From assembly GCF_023630175.1 (NCBI RefSeq), contig NZ_JALLIN010000063.1, positions 1 to 33,376 on the forward strand: DNA of 33,376 bases, written 5' to 3'. Source of the DNA: Streptomyces cellostaticus. Its GTDB lineage: Bacteria; Actinomycetota; Actinomycetes; Streptomycetales; Streptomycetaceae. This document shows, in pieces, positions 14,501 through 20,891 of this stretch. Below the pieces are notes generated by a model. The model saw only the letters and a list, made by a program, of their open reading frames with translations, was not told the origin of the DNA and made no database searches. The position numbers and the translations under genes were made by a program. How positions within the stretch are numbered: position 1 is the first letter of the stretch; every line of letters begins with the position of its first letter.

Positions 14501-14554
14501 GTGCCGAGCCTGCTGGGCGAACGCCCCGTGGATGGTCTCGTCCGGCGTCAGCAC
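11528..14554 (-). CDS. NRPS A-T-C protein (likely initiating)
   Basis: A 1008-aa NRPS with an A domain (FTSGTTGTPKG, LYRTGDL, TAQGKTD with Lys476), a carrier (Ser528 in LGGTSL) and a C domain (HHVAFDG at 714-720). Specificity residues are D184 A185 L188 W226 I250 G252 G276 V284 F285 K476. This DALWIGGVFK pattern is close to the valine-type codes (DAFWIGGTFK), so a Val-like aliphatic residue is favoured. Starting with A and ending with C suggests it supplies the first residue and condenses it onto the next carrier, perhaps the A-T protein encoded just downstream. GTG start at 14554 overlaps the P450 gene by 7 bp. Domain order is certain; substrate and position in the chain are inferred. Confidence 0.94.
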   Translation of the reverse strand: MLTPDETIHGAFAQQARHRPAEAALIQGGTVLTYAELARAADDYAVELAAFGVRRGDLVPVMLPRSPELVAMLLALLKLGAAYSVLDPRWPQERRDEVVRRLGPPVLVTHARPVLAAINSGRHTEGAMIGGKAPATVFFTSGTTGTPKGVVSPHRATTRLFTAGSFADFGPGCITSVAAAMAWDAFSLELWGPLVSGGTAVLAGGDYFLPDTLSRMIRDHGVNTTWLTVSLFNLFVDERPECFRGLSQLIIGGERLSPAHVRRFLTAHPTITLLNGYGPVESCVFATTHRVTLADTERNKGIPLGRPVPRTQVVVLRDQVATAPGRPGEIWIGGDGLAAEYLADPEETGKQFVTVSTVAGKTRLYRTGDLGFLDDDGILHYLGRADRQVKIRGHRVEPAEVESACEALPEVERAVVAPVEGAGLSATRLALFYTPAPGRQPGAPSMTDRLREVLPAYCVPDLIEEVTAFPLTAQGKTDHRALLAGLGRPEEAPGTDVDSLFKEILKFGDGQLDRWSPDASWAALGGTSLDAMRLCARIQAQLGVHVSVSAFMRDPSLNGLRRLLGEAMALPAGDASSASAASDAETVPLRGMSAHFCMTYEMDPQDTSALCRRAWRIEGPVDLVALEQALGDLHERHEALRASYVLGDGLEARTAPRRDHTVLIDLGRRDDDASAESALREALLRPLRIQAGEVWRCVMVAAAKGSTLLGLAVHHVAFDGWSETLLLSELTAAYRRRLGGARETFDGPAPTLAELAVEQAAVRSHPDYERQLGHWKATLLGAPDLDLPRPRSTDGDEPVGVFRFVLDGSAVEDLTRIAWQCDGTLFSTLLTGYHATLREVLGQDDFCIGVPVARRGGAQAIRAVACLVDMLCVRLPPADARGSLLDRVHQTHPVIEAAMASQDVAFDEVVAALATPRTARNPLYQTVFAYQNNAAGELQLDGCIVRPLPQPPALPPAELVCEAWPQPDGGLQVDVAFRTTLVRRDVAQRITDVYEALLTKKDTDDISC

Positions 14555-15768
14555 GACTCCACCCGGATCTTGAGGCTTTCCAGCACGGTCACTCCGTGGT
14601 GTGAGCGGATGGCCGGTGGCTCCGCGAGGTGGACGGTGGTGAAGCGTGCCGTCAACGTGGTGAGCACGACCTCCGCCTCCAGACGGGCCAGCCCGGCACC
14701 CAGGCAGTAGTGAGGGCCCTGCCCAAAGGCCAGATGTCTGCGGATGCTCCGGTCACCGGACACGGTGTCGGGCTCGGCGAACACGGAGGGATCCCTGTTG
14801 GCGGCGCCGAGCATTAGCAGCACCAGGTCGCCGGTCTCGATGCGGTGTCGGGCCACCGTGACCGGTGCTGTGGCGATCCGGGCGACCTGCTGCACCGAGG
14901 TGTCGAATCTGAGCAGTTCCTCCACCATCGACGACGGAGCTCGAGAGGTCAGCGCGTGCCACGTTCCCGAGTGGAACAGGGCTCGCACCGCCTTGCCGAT
15001 GAAGGTGGATGTGGTCTCGTATCCCGCATAGACCAGCAGACTCGCGGTGGCCGGTATATCGGCCTGGTCGATCAGCCCGTCGCGAACGGCGTGCCGCAGA
15101 ATCCCGAGGCCGCTGGTCTCCGGGACGTCGCCGAGGTCGAGTACCTGCTCGATCACGTCCTGGATCTCCTGCAGCGCCCGGTCACCGCGCACGACGACCT
15201 CGGGCTGGTAGTCGGCGATGAGCAGAGCGGCGATGTCCTGGGCCCATCCGTGCAGTCGCGGGGCCACCGCCTCCGGGAGGCCCAGAACGTGGCAGATGAC
15301 CCGGCTGGACAGCGGCACGGCGAGGTTGGCCATCACGTCCAGCACACTGTCCGCACGGTGCGCGGACAGCAGTTCGGCCACCATCGCCTCGACGCGGGGG
15401 CGCATCCCAGAGACCCGTTCCGGCACGAACAACGGCGCCATCAGCTTCCTGAGAGTGGCGTGCCCCGCGCCGTCCCTGAACATAAACCAGCGCCGCACGA
15501 TGTCCGACGTACGGCTCCTGCCCTCTCGCTCCGGGCCGCCCAGGTGGAGTTCCGTCATGCCCTCGGCCGGCCAGGCCGACGACAGCATAGGGCTCATCAG
15601 CAGCCGTGACACCTCCGGGAAGCCCGTCACCACCCAAACGCCGAGCAGTTCGTCCTTGCGCACCGGAGCATCGGTCCGCCACGGGAGATAGTCCGCGCAG
15701 GGGTCGGGGCGCGTGGCGGCATCGTGCGAGTAGGGGCACCGTGCGGGAGTGGTCTGCGTCAGTTGCAT
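14548..15768 (-). CDS. Cytochrome P450
   Basis: A 406-aa class I bacterial cytochrome P450. The I-helix motif is AGYETT, the K-helix E-x-x-R is EELLRF, and the heme loop is FGQGPHYCLG with Cys355 as thiolate ligand. Length is typical of soluble actinomycete P450s. ATG start at 15768 overlaps the preceding gene by 10 bp. Lying between the carrier-protein/ligase genes and the NRPS genes, it probably oxidises an amino acid on a carrier or the finished peptide. No ferredoxin or reductase is encoded nearby, so electrons must come from general partners. Which carbon it oxidises cannot be read from sequence. Confidence 0.95.
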   Translation of the reverse strand: MQLTQTTPARCPYSHDAATRPDPCADYLPWRTDAPVRKDELLGVWVVTGFPEVSRLLMSPMLSSAWPAEGMTELHLGGPEREGRSRTSDIVRRWFMFRDGAGHATLRKLMAPLFVPERVSGMRPRVEAMVAELLSAHRADSVLDVMANLAVPLSSRVICHVLGLPEAVAPRLHGWAQDIAALLIADYQPEVVVRGDRALQEIQDVIEQVLDLGDVPETSGLGILRHAVRDGLIDQADIPATASLLVYAGYETTSTFIGKAVRALFHSGTWHALTSRAPSSMVEELLRFDTSVQQVARIATAPVTVARHRIETGDLVLLMLGAANRDPSVFAEPDTVSGDRSIRRHLAFGQGPHYCLGAGLARLEAEVVLTTLTARFTTVHLAEPPAIRSHHGVTVLESLKIRVESC

Positions 15769-16505
15769 GTCGCTCCGGCGCCCAGGATCTCGGACAGTTC
15801 GGTCGTCACACTCGGGGATCTGAAGAGCTCGGTGGGCGGACCTCCGATGTGATGCACCGCCGCGTCACGGCTGGCCCGCCATGTGCTGGAGTCACTGAGG
15901 AAGACGTGGTCCGGGCGGCACACGCCGATGGGCGCAGGGCTGGTGGCCAGGACAAAGCTCAGCCAGGCGCGCTGCCCCGTGGTCAGCTCCTCAGCGATGG
16001 TGCGGTCGAGGTCTGGAGCATTTCGTTCGAGGAGCTCGACGAGGAACGCCCCGGCTTGCCGAAGCAACTCGTCGGCGGGCAGACCCGTCAGGTCGGGGAT
16101 CTGCTCGGTCGCCCCGGTGCCACCGGAGGAGTCCGCGAGTTCCCTGAACAGGCTCATGGGTGCCTGACGGTCCGGGTATTCCGGATCGAACAGGATCAGG
16201 CGGACGTCTGATCTCTTCAGGGCTGCCACGATGTGCTCCGCCAGCGAGGCGGCCGAGCAGTAGGCGAGCACGGCCTGAGGTCTTGCCACCGTCCGGTTGA
16301 TGCGATCGGCCCAGAACTGCGCTTGCTCGGCGATCCGGACGACCCTGCGGCCCATGCCAGGAAAGGCGAGCGGATCGATGACCAGCCGGTCCTCAGCACG
16401 ATGTGCGGGTATCAGGCCCGCGAAGCTCCTCGGAGGCACCTCATTGCCGAACTCCAGCGTAACAATGGAGCGTCTGGGCGCCTTGGTGTCAGCTTCAACG
16501 ATCAA
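15759..16505 (-). CDS. Unrecognised protein, possible divergent alpha/beta-hydrolase
   Basis: A protein of about 248 aa that I do not recognise. The start is probably the TTG at 16505, which overlaps the stop of the thioesterase gene (TTGA); the frame stays open to 16688, but that part lies inside the neighbour. A segment LAYCSAASLAEH followed by LILFDPEYP resembles the nucleophile elbow and next strand of an alpha/beta-hydrolase, with Cys in the nucleophile position. The C-terminal HHIGGPPTELFRSPSV resembles the His loop of thioesterases. A long helical insert (about residues 115-175) separates these. This supports a divergent thioesterase or acyltransferase partner of the adjacent carrier-thioesterase, but weakly. 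The gene itself is well supported by codon use and coupling on both sides. Confidence 0.75.
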   Translation of the reverse strand: MIVEADTKAPRRSIVTLEFGNEVPPRSFAGLIPAHRAEDRLVIDPLAFPGMGRRVVRIAEQAQFWADRINRTVARPQAVLAYCSAASLAEHIVAALKRSDVRLILFDPEYPDRQAPMSLFRELADSSGGTGATEQIPDLTGLPADELLRQAGAFLVELLERNAPDLDRTIAEELTTGQRAWLSFVLATSPAPIGVCRPDHVFLSDSSTWRASRDAAVHHIGGPPTELFRSPSVTTELSEILGAGATCN

Positions 16506-17464
16506 CGGGACACTCCGAGCTGCCGGCATATCTCCTCCACCACGCCCTCTGGCTCGGTCTGCACGAAAAAGTGGTCGCCTGGCACCGGCTCGATGGTGAA
16601 CGGCCCTGTGGAACAGCCACGCCACGGTTCCATGCCCGCTCGGTCGGCCTCCTCGTCGTCCTCCCCGTACAGGGCGAGGACGGGACACTCCAACGGACCG
16701 TCGTCGACGAAGTGATAGAGGTCGTAGATTTTGTAATCCGCACGGAGCACAGGCACGTACAGCTCCATGAGTTCGTCATTCTCCAGCAGTTCGGCCGGCG
16801 TGACCCCCTGCTCGCGCAGACGTTCCCTCAGTTCATCGAACGGGAGGTCGTGCGTCTGTTCCTCAGGAGTGGCCAGATGCGGAGCTCGGGAGGCGGAGAC
16901 GATGAGATGCCGCGGCTGAGACAGTCCCTGCGACCGCCGGAATCTGATGAGTTCGTGGGCGATCAGGGCTCCGAAGCAGTGCCCGAACAACGCGAACTCG
17001 CCGTCGCGGTTACCCAGTGAGGCCGACAGATCACGCAGCAGGGAGGGCAGGTCGTCGATGGCCTGCTCCGCGCCGCGGGAGCCGCGGCCGGGCAGCTCCA
17101 GCGGTCGCAGTCGGATCGATTGCGGAAGCATGTCGCGCCAGCTATCGAACATGCGCGCCGAACAGCCCGCGTAGGGTAGGCAATACAGGTCGACCCGCGC
17201 GGACTTCGGCGCCCAGGGGGACTCCGCCAGCTCCGAGAGGCTCATCACCAGTCCCTCCACACTGGGCGACCGGTGGATGTCCTTCAATGGGATCTTGACG
17301 CCCAGCGATGCCGTGAGCTCGCGTTGCAGCCGGACGAGCAGAACGGAGTTACCACCTGCGTCGAAAAAGTTCTCCCGATCGTCGGCCGGATACTCCTCAA
17401 GCGTCCTGTGCCATGCCTCGACGACGAGGGACCTAGCTTCCCTCAGGACACTCTCGCGGGTCAT
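16502..17464 (-). CDS. Carrier protein fused to Cys-type thioesterase
   Basis: A 320-aa two-domain protein. Residues 1-80 are a carrier domain with phosphopantetheine Ser40 in DAGGNSVLL. Residues 90-320 are a type II-like alpha/beta-hydrolase thioesterase (YCLPYAG at 94-100, LELPGRG, ALYGEDD at 264-270, GDHFF at 296-300). The nucleophile elbow is GHCFGA, so Cys163 (TGC codon) replaces the normal Ser; Asp269/270 and His298 complete a likely triad. Thioesterases with a Cys nucleophile are known from beta-lactone and beta-lactam forming synthetases (obafluorin, sulfazecin), where the thioester intermediate favours attack by poor nucleophiles. ATG start at 17464 overlaps the ligase stop (ATGA). 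The fused carrier may receive the residue from the ligase gene next door. The functional proposal is inference. Confidence 0.92.
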   Translation of the reverse strand: MTRESVLREARSLVVEAWHRTLEEYPADDRENFFDAGGNSVLLVRLQRELTASLGVKIPLKDIHRSPSVEGLVMSLSELAESPWAPKSARVDLYCLPYAGCSARMFDSWRDMLPQSIRLRPLELPGRGSRGAEQAIDDLPSLLRDLSASLGNRDGEFALFGHCFGALIAHELIRFRRSQGLSQPRHLIVSASRAPHLATPEEQTHDLPFDELRERLREQGVTPAELLENDELMELYVPVLRADYKIYDLYHFVDDGPLECPVLALYGEDDEEADRAGMEPWRGCSTGPFTIEPVPGDHFFVQTEPEGVVEEICRQLGVSR

Positions 17465-18705
17465 TCGCTCCCCTCCGCTACCTCGGGATTCCGCACTGCG
17501 CGGGCGACCGCATCCGGCCATTCAGCCGGGTCGAGGCCGTGCTGGCACACGAAGGCGTACGCGAAGCGTTCGAGCCCGAAGGCGACGCAGCCGGTGTGGG
17601 CCGTCCCGCCGTCCGGTGTCCTGATGGAAAACGCCTCGCCCAGCGAGCTCCCGTGCGCGTTAAAGGAAACGGCGGCCACGTAACGGCCGCCGGCGGTCGG
17701 GAGAATCAACTCGTACTTCAGCTGCATGAGGCGCTGGGTCCAGATCTTTTCGGCCGCCTTGACGTTGCAGAAGAAGGGGTCGCTGGCGGACTCCGCATGC
17801 CCCGCGAGGCCGAGTTCATCGACGATGGCGAACACTTCGTGCATGAATGCGTTTCTGGCCTCCGCCACCCGGTCGGCGCTCCCGAGGAAGACCACCTCGC
17901 GCATGGTGAACTCCCACAGCCGCTCCAGGGATCGGTGGTACCGAGATTCATGACGGAAGCAGTTCCCACGCGCCGTGACCGAGACCAGGTCTGCGTCCAG
18001 GCGTCTTCCGGCGTGCTGCTCGTAGACGTGGTAGCAGACGGCGGGAGACAGCGTGTATCCCGAGTGGGTGCTGTGGTCGGCCAGGGCCCGTGACACGGCC
18101 GCAGCTGTGTCCTCGGCAGAGTCGCCGCCGCTCACCTGCTCAACGAAGTCCTTGTAGAGATCGAGTTCGCCGTGGAGGCGTGCGGCGAACATCAGAAACT
18201 GTGGGAAGGAGGCCAGATAGCCGCTTCGAGCCAGTACCGCGGTAGGAATGAGACTGGGATACCGGTGTTCCAGCGCGTCGAATGAGCGTTGTGCGGCCGC
18301 ACGGAAGAGCCCGTCGATGTGGGAGATCAGGCCGGTGAAAGGCTCACCGAATCCAAACTGGCCTTCGCCCGAGCGGGTCACCATGCCCTGCGAGAGCATG
18401 CGGTCGAACGTATTGTCTCGCGTGGTCGCCGGATGGGCCGACTGCCAGACCTGATGTGGCCTCACGGAACGCTGCGGAAGGATCTCGTCGGCGACGAGCT
18501 GATGCAGCATGCGCCGTAGCTGCGCCGCGTCCGAGGGGGCGCGTGTGGTGACGCGCACCGCGCAGACGGCCCTGGTGTCGCCCTCCGTCTCTTCGACGAG
18601 CTCGAAGTCCTCGATGTCCTCGGACACGAAGAAGACCCGCTTCGACAGCTCTCCAGCAAGTCGTGGAGGCACCCGCTGGTCCAGCGGAATCAGGTACTCG
18701 TGCAT
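17461..18705 (-). CDS. Class II synthetase-like amino acid:[carrier protein] ligase
   Basis: A 414-aa homologue of the SerRS-like enzymes that adenylate a small amino acid and transfer it to a carrier-protein phosphopantetheine rather than to tRNA (Bradyrhizobium Bll0957 family, known for Gly or Ala). Motif 2 is FRHES (Arg251, Glu253) and motif 3 is GLER (Arg380). Cys224, Glu270 and Cys373 sit where atypical SerRS enzymes bind zinc. The long coiled-coil tRNA-binding arm of true SerRS is absent. I chose ATG 18705 because GAGG lies eight bases upstream; ATG 18711 is too close to it. Two candidate partner carriers flank it: the free CP (19892-20170) and the carrier-thioesterase encoded directly downstream. 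It supplies an NRPS-independent loaded amino acid. Family is fairly sure; the amino acid is not determined. Confidence 0.9.
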   Translation of the reverse strand: MHEYLIPLDQRVPPRLAGELSKRVFFVSEDIEDFELVEETEGDTRAVCAVRVTTRAPSDAAQLRRMLHQLVADEILPQRSVRPHQVWQSAHPATTRDNTFDRMLSQGMVTRSGEGQFGFGEPFTGLISHIDGLFRAAAQRSFDALEHRYPSLIPTAVLARSGYLASFPQFLMFAARLHGELDLYKDFVEQVSGGDSAEDTAAAVSRALADHSTHSGYTLSPAVCYHVYEQHAGRRLDADLVSVTARGNCFRHESRYHRSLERLWEFTMREVVFLGSADRVAEARNAFMHEVFAIVDELGLAGHAESASDPFFCNVKAAEKIWTQRLMQLKYELILPTAGGRYVAAVSFNAHGSSLGEAFSIRTPDGGTAHTGCVAFGLERFAYAFVCQHGLDPAEWPDAVARAVRNPEVAEGSE

Positions 18706-18722
18706 GCTCATTTCCTCGCGCA

Positions 18723-19892
18723 CTAGAGCAGGGTGACCTTCGGGTCCAGCAAAGCGAGAGCACCCGTGGCCGGCCACATACGGTCGTTGGAGTGGTTGAG
18801 TCGGGCAGACCGCAGGTCCCGGAAGTGACGCTCCAACTTGATCGGCGCGAGCTTGCTATAGCCGCCACCCATTCCGGCCAGCTGTACCATGCTGTCCGCC
18901 GCTTTGAATGTCAGCTCGGACGCGCTGAGCTTGAGCGTGTTCACCCGAATGCGGGTATGAATGTCGGACCACGACCGACCTTCCGCGCGAGCCGCCGTGA
19001 GCTCGTCGCACAAGCGCGTGAGGTAGGCGCTCACCAGGTCGAGTTCCACCCTGATACGCCCTATCCGCTCCCGCACCAGATCCGAATGAATGTCGGGGCC
19101 GCCGCGCCGGGTGGGGGACCGAAGCCATCGCAGCAGATCAGAGAAGGCCCCGCGGGCAGCCCCCAGCCAGCACGCGGACCACCCCACGTGAGCCAAGGGA
19201 ATCATGCTCTCTCGCGCGATGTCCTCGAACCGTCCCGGTTGCCCAACCACTTGGTCGGCTGGCACCGAGCCGGAGATCTTTAGACCCACGCTCTCGGTTC
19301 CCCGCATGCCCAGCGGATCCCATTCGCCTTGCTCGCTGATCCGCAGCTCATTGCGCTCTGCATATACAAGACTCACTTCGTGGGGCTGTGCTTCGGGCGT
19401 GGCCCGAAGAGTGATCAGAAAAGCGTCAGCGTGTCGGCCTCCGGTGACTACCGGAGCACTCCGCTCGAAGCTGGCCTCATCATCGTCCGATAGGAGCGGC
19501 GCCTCGGCTCGAAAGAGGTCGGCCCCCTTAACCGCCTCTGTGGTGACCGAGGCGATATAGATGTCGCCCTTAGCGATGGCAGGCAAGACTCTCTCTCGAA
19601 GCCTCTCCCCGGAGAACCGTGTCAGGCCGTCCACCTGGAACGCGTGCATAGTCCAGACAGCGGCGGTCGACAGGCATGCCGCTGCGAGCCGACTCGCTAT
19701 GTGTATGTAGGCGTGCAGGTCGTCGCCCAGGCCCCCATACTCCCTTGGGACGAACATACCCATAAGTCCTGAGGTGCGGAGCGCGGCCACGCTCTTCACA
19801 GGAAACATGGCTTCCCGGTCCACGTGTTCGGCATGTGTGCGTGCCACCTCGAGGACCCCAGTCAGAGCCGACTCATAGTCGACACGAGTCAT
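18723..19892 (-). CDS. Acyl-CoA dehydrogenase superfamily flavoprotein
   Basis: A 389-aa protein of the acyl-CoA dehydrogenase fold. It shows FVPREYGGLGDD (about 48-59), the middle beta-domain signature DPLGMRGTESVGL, and a C-terminal GGGYSKLAPIKLERHFRDLRS helix. The usual catalytic Glu of the YEGT segment is absent; the equivalent stretch is ARLNHSNDRM. The ending resembles the flavin monooxygenase/N-oxygenase branch (DszC and KijD3 types) as much as true dehydrogenases. Related enzymes act on carrier-bound amino acids (PltE oxidises prolyl-carrier). Being placed between a free carrier protein and an aminoacyl-carrier ligase makes an aminoacyl-S-carrier the obvious substrate. ATG start at 19892 overlaps the carrier stop (TGATG). 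Dehydrogenation, oxidation and N-oxygenation all remain possible. Confidence 0.9.
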   Translation of the reverse strand: MTRVDYESALTGVLEVARTHAEHVDREAMFPVKSVAALRTSGLMGMFVPREYGGLGDDLHAYIHIASRLAAACLSTAAVWTMHAFQVDGLTRFSGERLRERVLPAIAKGDIYIASVTTEAVKGADLFRAEAPLLSDDDEASFERSAPVVTGGRHADAFLITLRATPEAQPHEVSLVYAERNELRISEQGEWDPLGMRGTESVGLKISGSVPADQVVGQPGRFEDIARESMIPLAHVGWSACWLGAARGAFSDLLRWLRSPTRRGGPDIHSDLVRERIGRIRVELDLVSAYLTRLCDELTAARAEGRSWSDIHTRIRVNTLKLSASELTFKAADSMVQLAGMGGGYSKLAPIKLERHFRDLRSARLNHSNDRMWPATGALALLDPKVTLL

Positions 19893-20170
19893 CAGCCTGT
19901 CCCATCGTGATCGAGCCGCTCCGTGACGAAGGTCCAGAGGCTGCGCGGAGTTGAGAAGACACGTGGGTCCAGCTCGTCATCGAAGAGTATCGCGCCATAT
20001 GCGGATTCCAGCCCGAGGAGAAGCTCCACCGTCTTCATCGAGTCCAGCCCTAGGTTCCTGAGCTCTTGATCAGGGTCGATCAATACATCTGGGGAAAAAT
20101 CCGGCAGAACCTGACGAAGGATCGTACTGAACTTCTCGTCCCACTCCGATCGCTCCGGCTTGTTGAGCAC
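19892..20170 (-). CDS. Free-standing acyl/peptidyl carrier protein
   Basis: A 92-aa discrete carrier protein, first gene of the left operon. The phosphopantetheine site is Ser44 in LGLDSMKTVEL, and the four-helix layout and length are standard. GTG start at 20170; the frame is closed by a TAG about 40 bases upstream, so no earlier start exists. Two consecutive GGAGGA copies precede it. Its gene is coupled to the flavoprotein gene and lies next to the amino acid:carrier ligase. Free carriers of this kind are the acceptors of such ligases, so it probably holds the amino acid while the flavoprotein or P450 modifies it. Confidence 0.92.
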   Translation of the reverse strand: MLNKPERSEWDEKFSTILRQVLPDFSPDVLIDPDQELRNLGLDSMKTVELLLGLESAYGAILFDDELDPRVFSTPRSLWTFVTERLDHDGTG

Positions 20171-20176
20171 TATGCC

Positions 20177-20194
20177 GTCTCCTCCGTCTCCTCC
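20177..20194 (-). promoter_or_regulatory. Duplicated ribosome binding site before carrier gene
   Basis: On the minus strand the 9-base unit GGAGGAGAC occurs twice in direct succession. It gives two GGAGGA Shine-Dalgarno cores upstream of the GTG at 20170. The nearer core (20185-20180) is spaced nine bases from the start. This supports the GTG start and suggests efficient translation of the small carrier protein. Confidence 0.55.
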
Positions 20195-20891
20195 GGCGGT
20201 GCCCCACTACCGCATGACCAAGGGGTTGTTGACCGTGTTTCGCGTAGAGGCTCAGCCGAGGGACGCAACGACGACACTATCGTCGCCGAGCACCCATTCA
20301 GCTATCGGGTAAATCACGACTGGCTCACAGCCGGCCGTACTGCGCGGATCGAGCGCGCCCTGTTCGTTTCCTTCCCGCCTACCAGGTGACCACGCAAACA
20401 CAAAAAAGGCCCCCTCTCGTATCTCGGTGTGCAGACATTTACGCCGATCCCGAGACAGGAGACCGAAGGCGGACACTCAGGGGGCGGCATTCGACTCCGG
20501 GCGTCGCGCGGCCGCTTGGCCAATGTGGTTCAGATCGCCTCCAAGTTACTCACACACCGTCAAGTCGTCTACGTGGTCCGCCATTTGGACGCAGACCGTG
20601 AGGCGGCAGCGAGTCTAAGCATCAAGCGACACCTGATGGAAGTGTGACGCATGACATAGCAAGTGGGCCCCCTAGTGATCTTGAAACCCCGCTGTCGACC
20701 ATGCCAGCATCTGGCGTCTGGCTCTCGTCCAAGGCGGCAAGGAGGAGACTCTCCACGTCGACGTGAAGGGACTCCATGCTGGCGGTCGGAGAGGAACTGG
20801 AGTCGGCGAAGAACAGTAAGTGCCTTCTCGGTCGTGGCGGCGGTCAAGGCACTCATTTACTGCACCAGTCGACGCTGAAGAGGGAACGTGA
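20195..20891. other. Intergenic stretch, no gene recognised
   Basis: About 700 bases upstream of the left operon. All open frames are short and have Arg/Ser-rich shadow character; none carries a domain I recognise. An AAAAAAGG run at 20402-20409 followed by a C-rich stretch resembles half of a terminator, but no complementary arm is present. Promoters for the left operon are expected here, but I could not identify a convincing -35/-10 pair. Confidence 0.5.

Noticed and set aside
17461..18705. Possible housekeeping or resistance seryl-tRNA synthetase
   Set aside because: The tRNA-binding coiled-coil arm is missing, Cys/Glu/Cys zinc-type ligands are present, and carrier proteins are direct neighbours; this fits an amino acid:carrier ligase.
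20402..20420. A6-GGCCCCC run resembling half of a rho-independent terminator
   Set aside because: No complementary arm was found nearby, so no hairpin can be supported.
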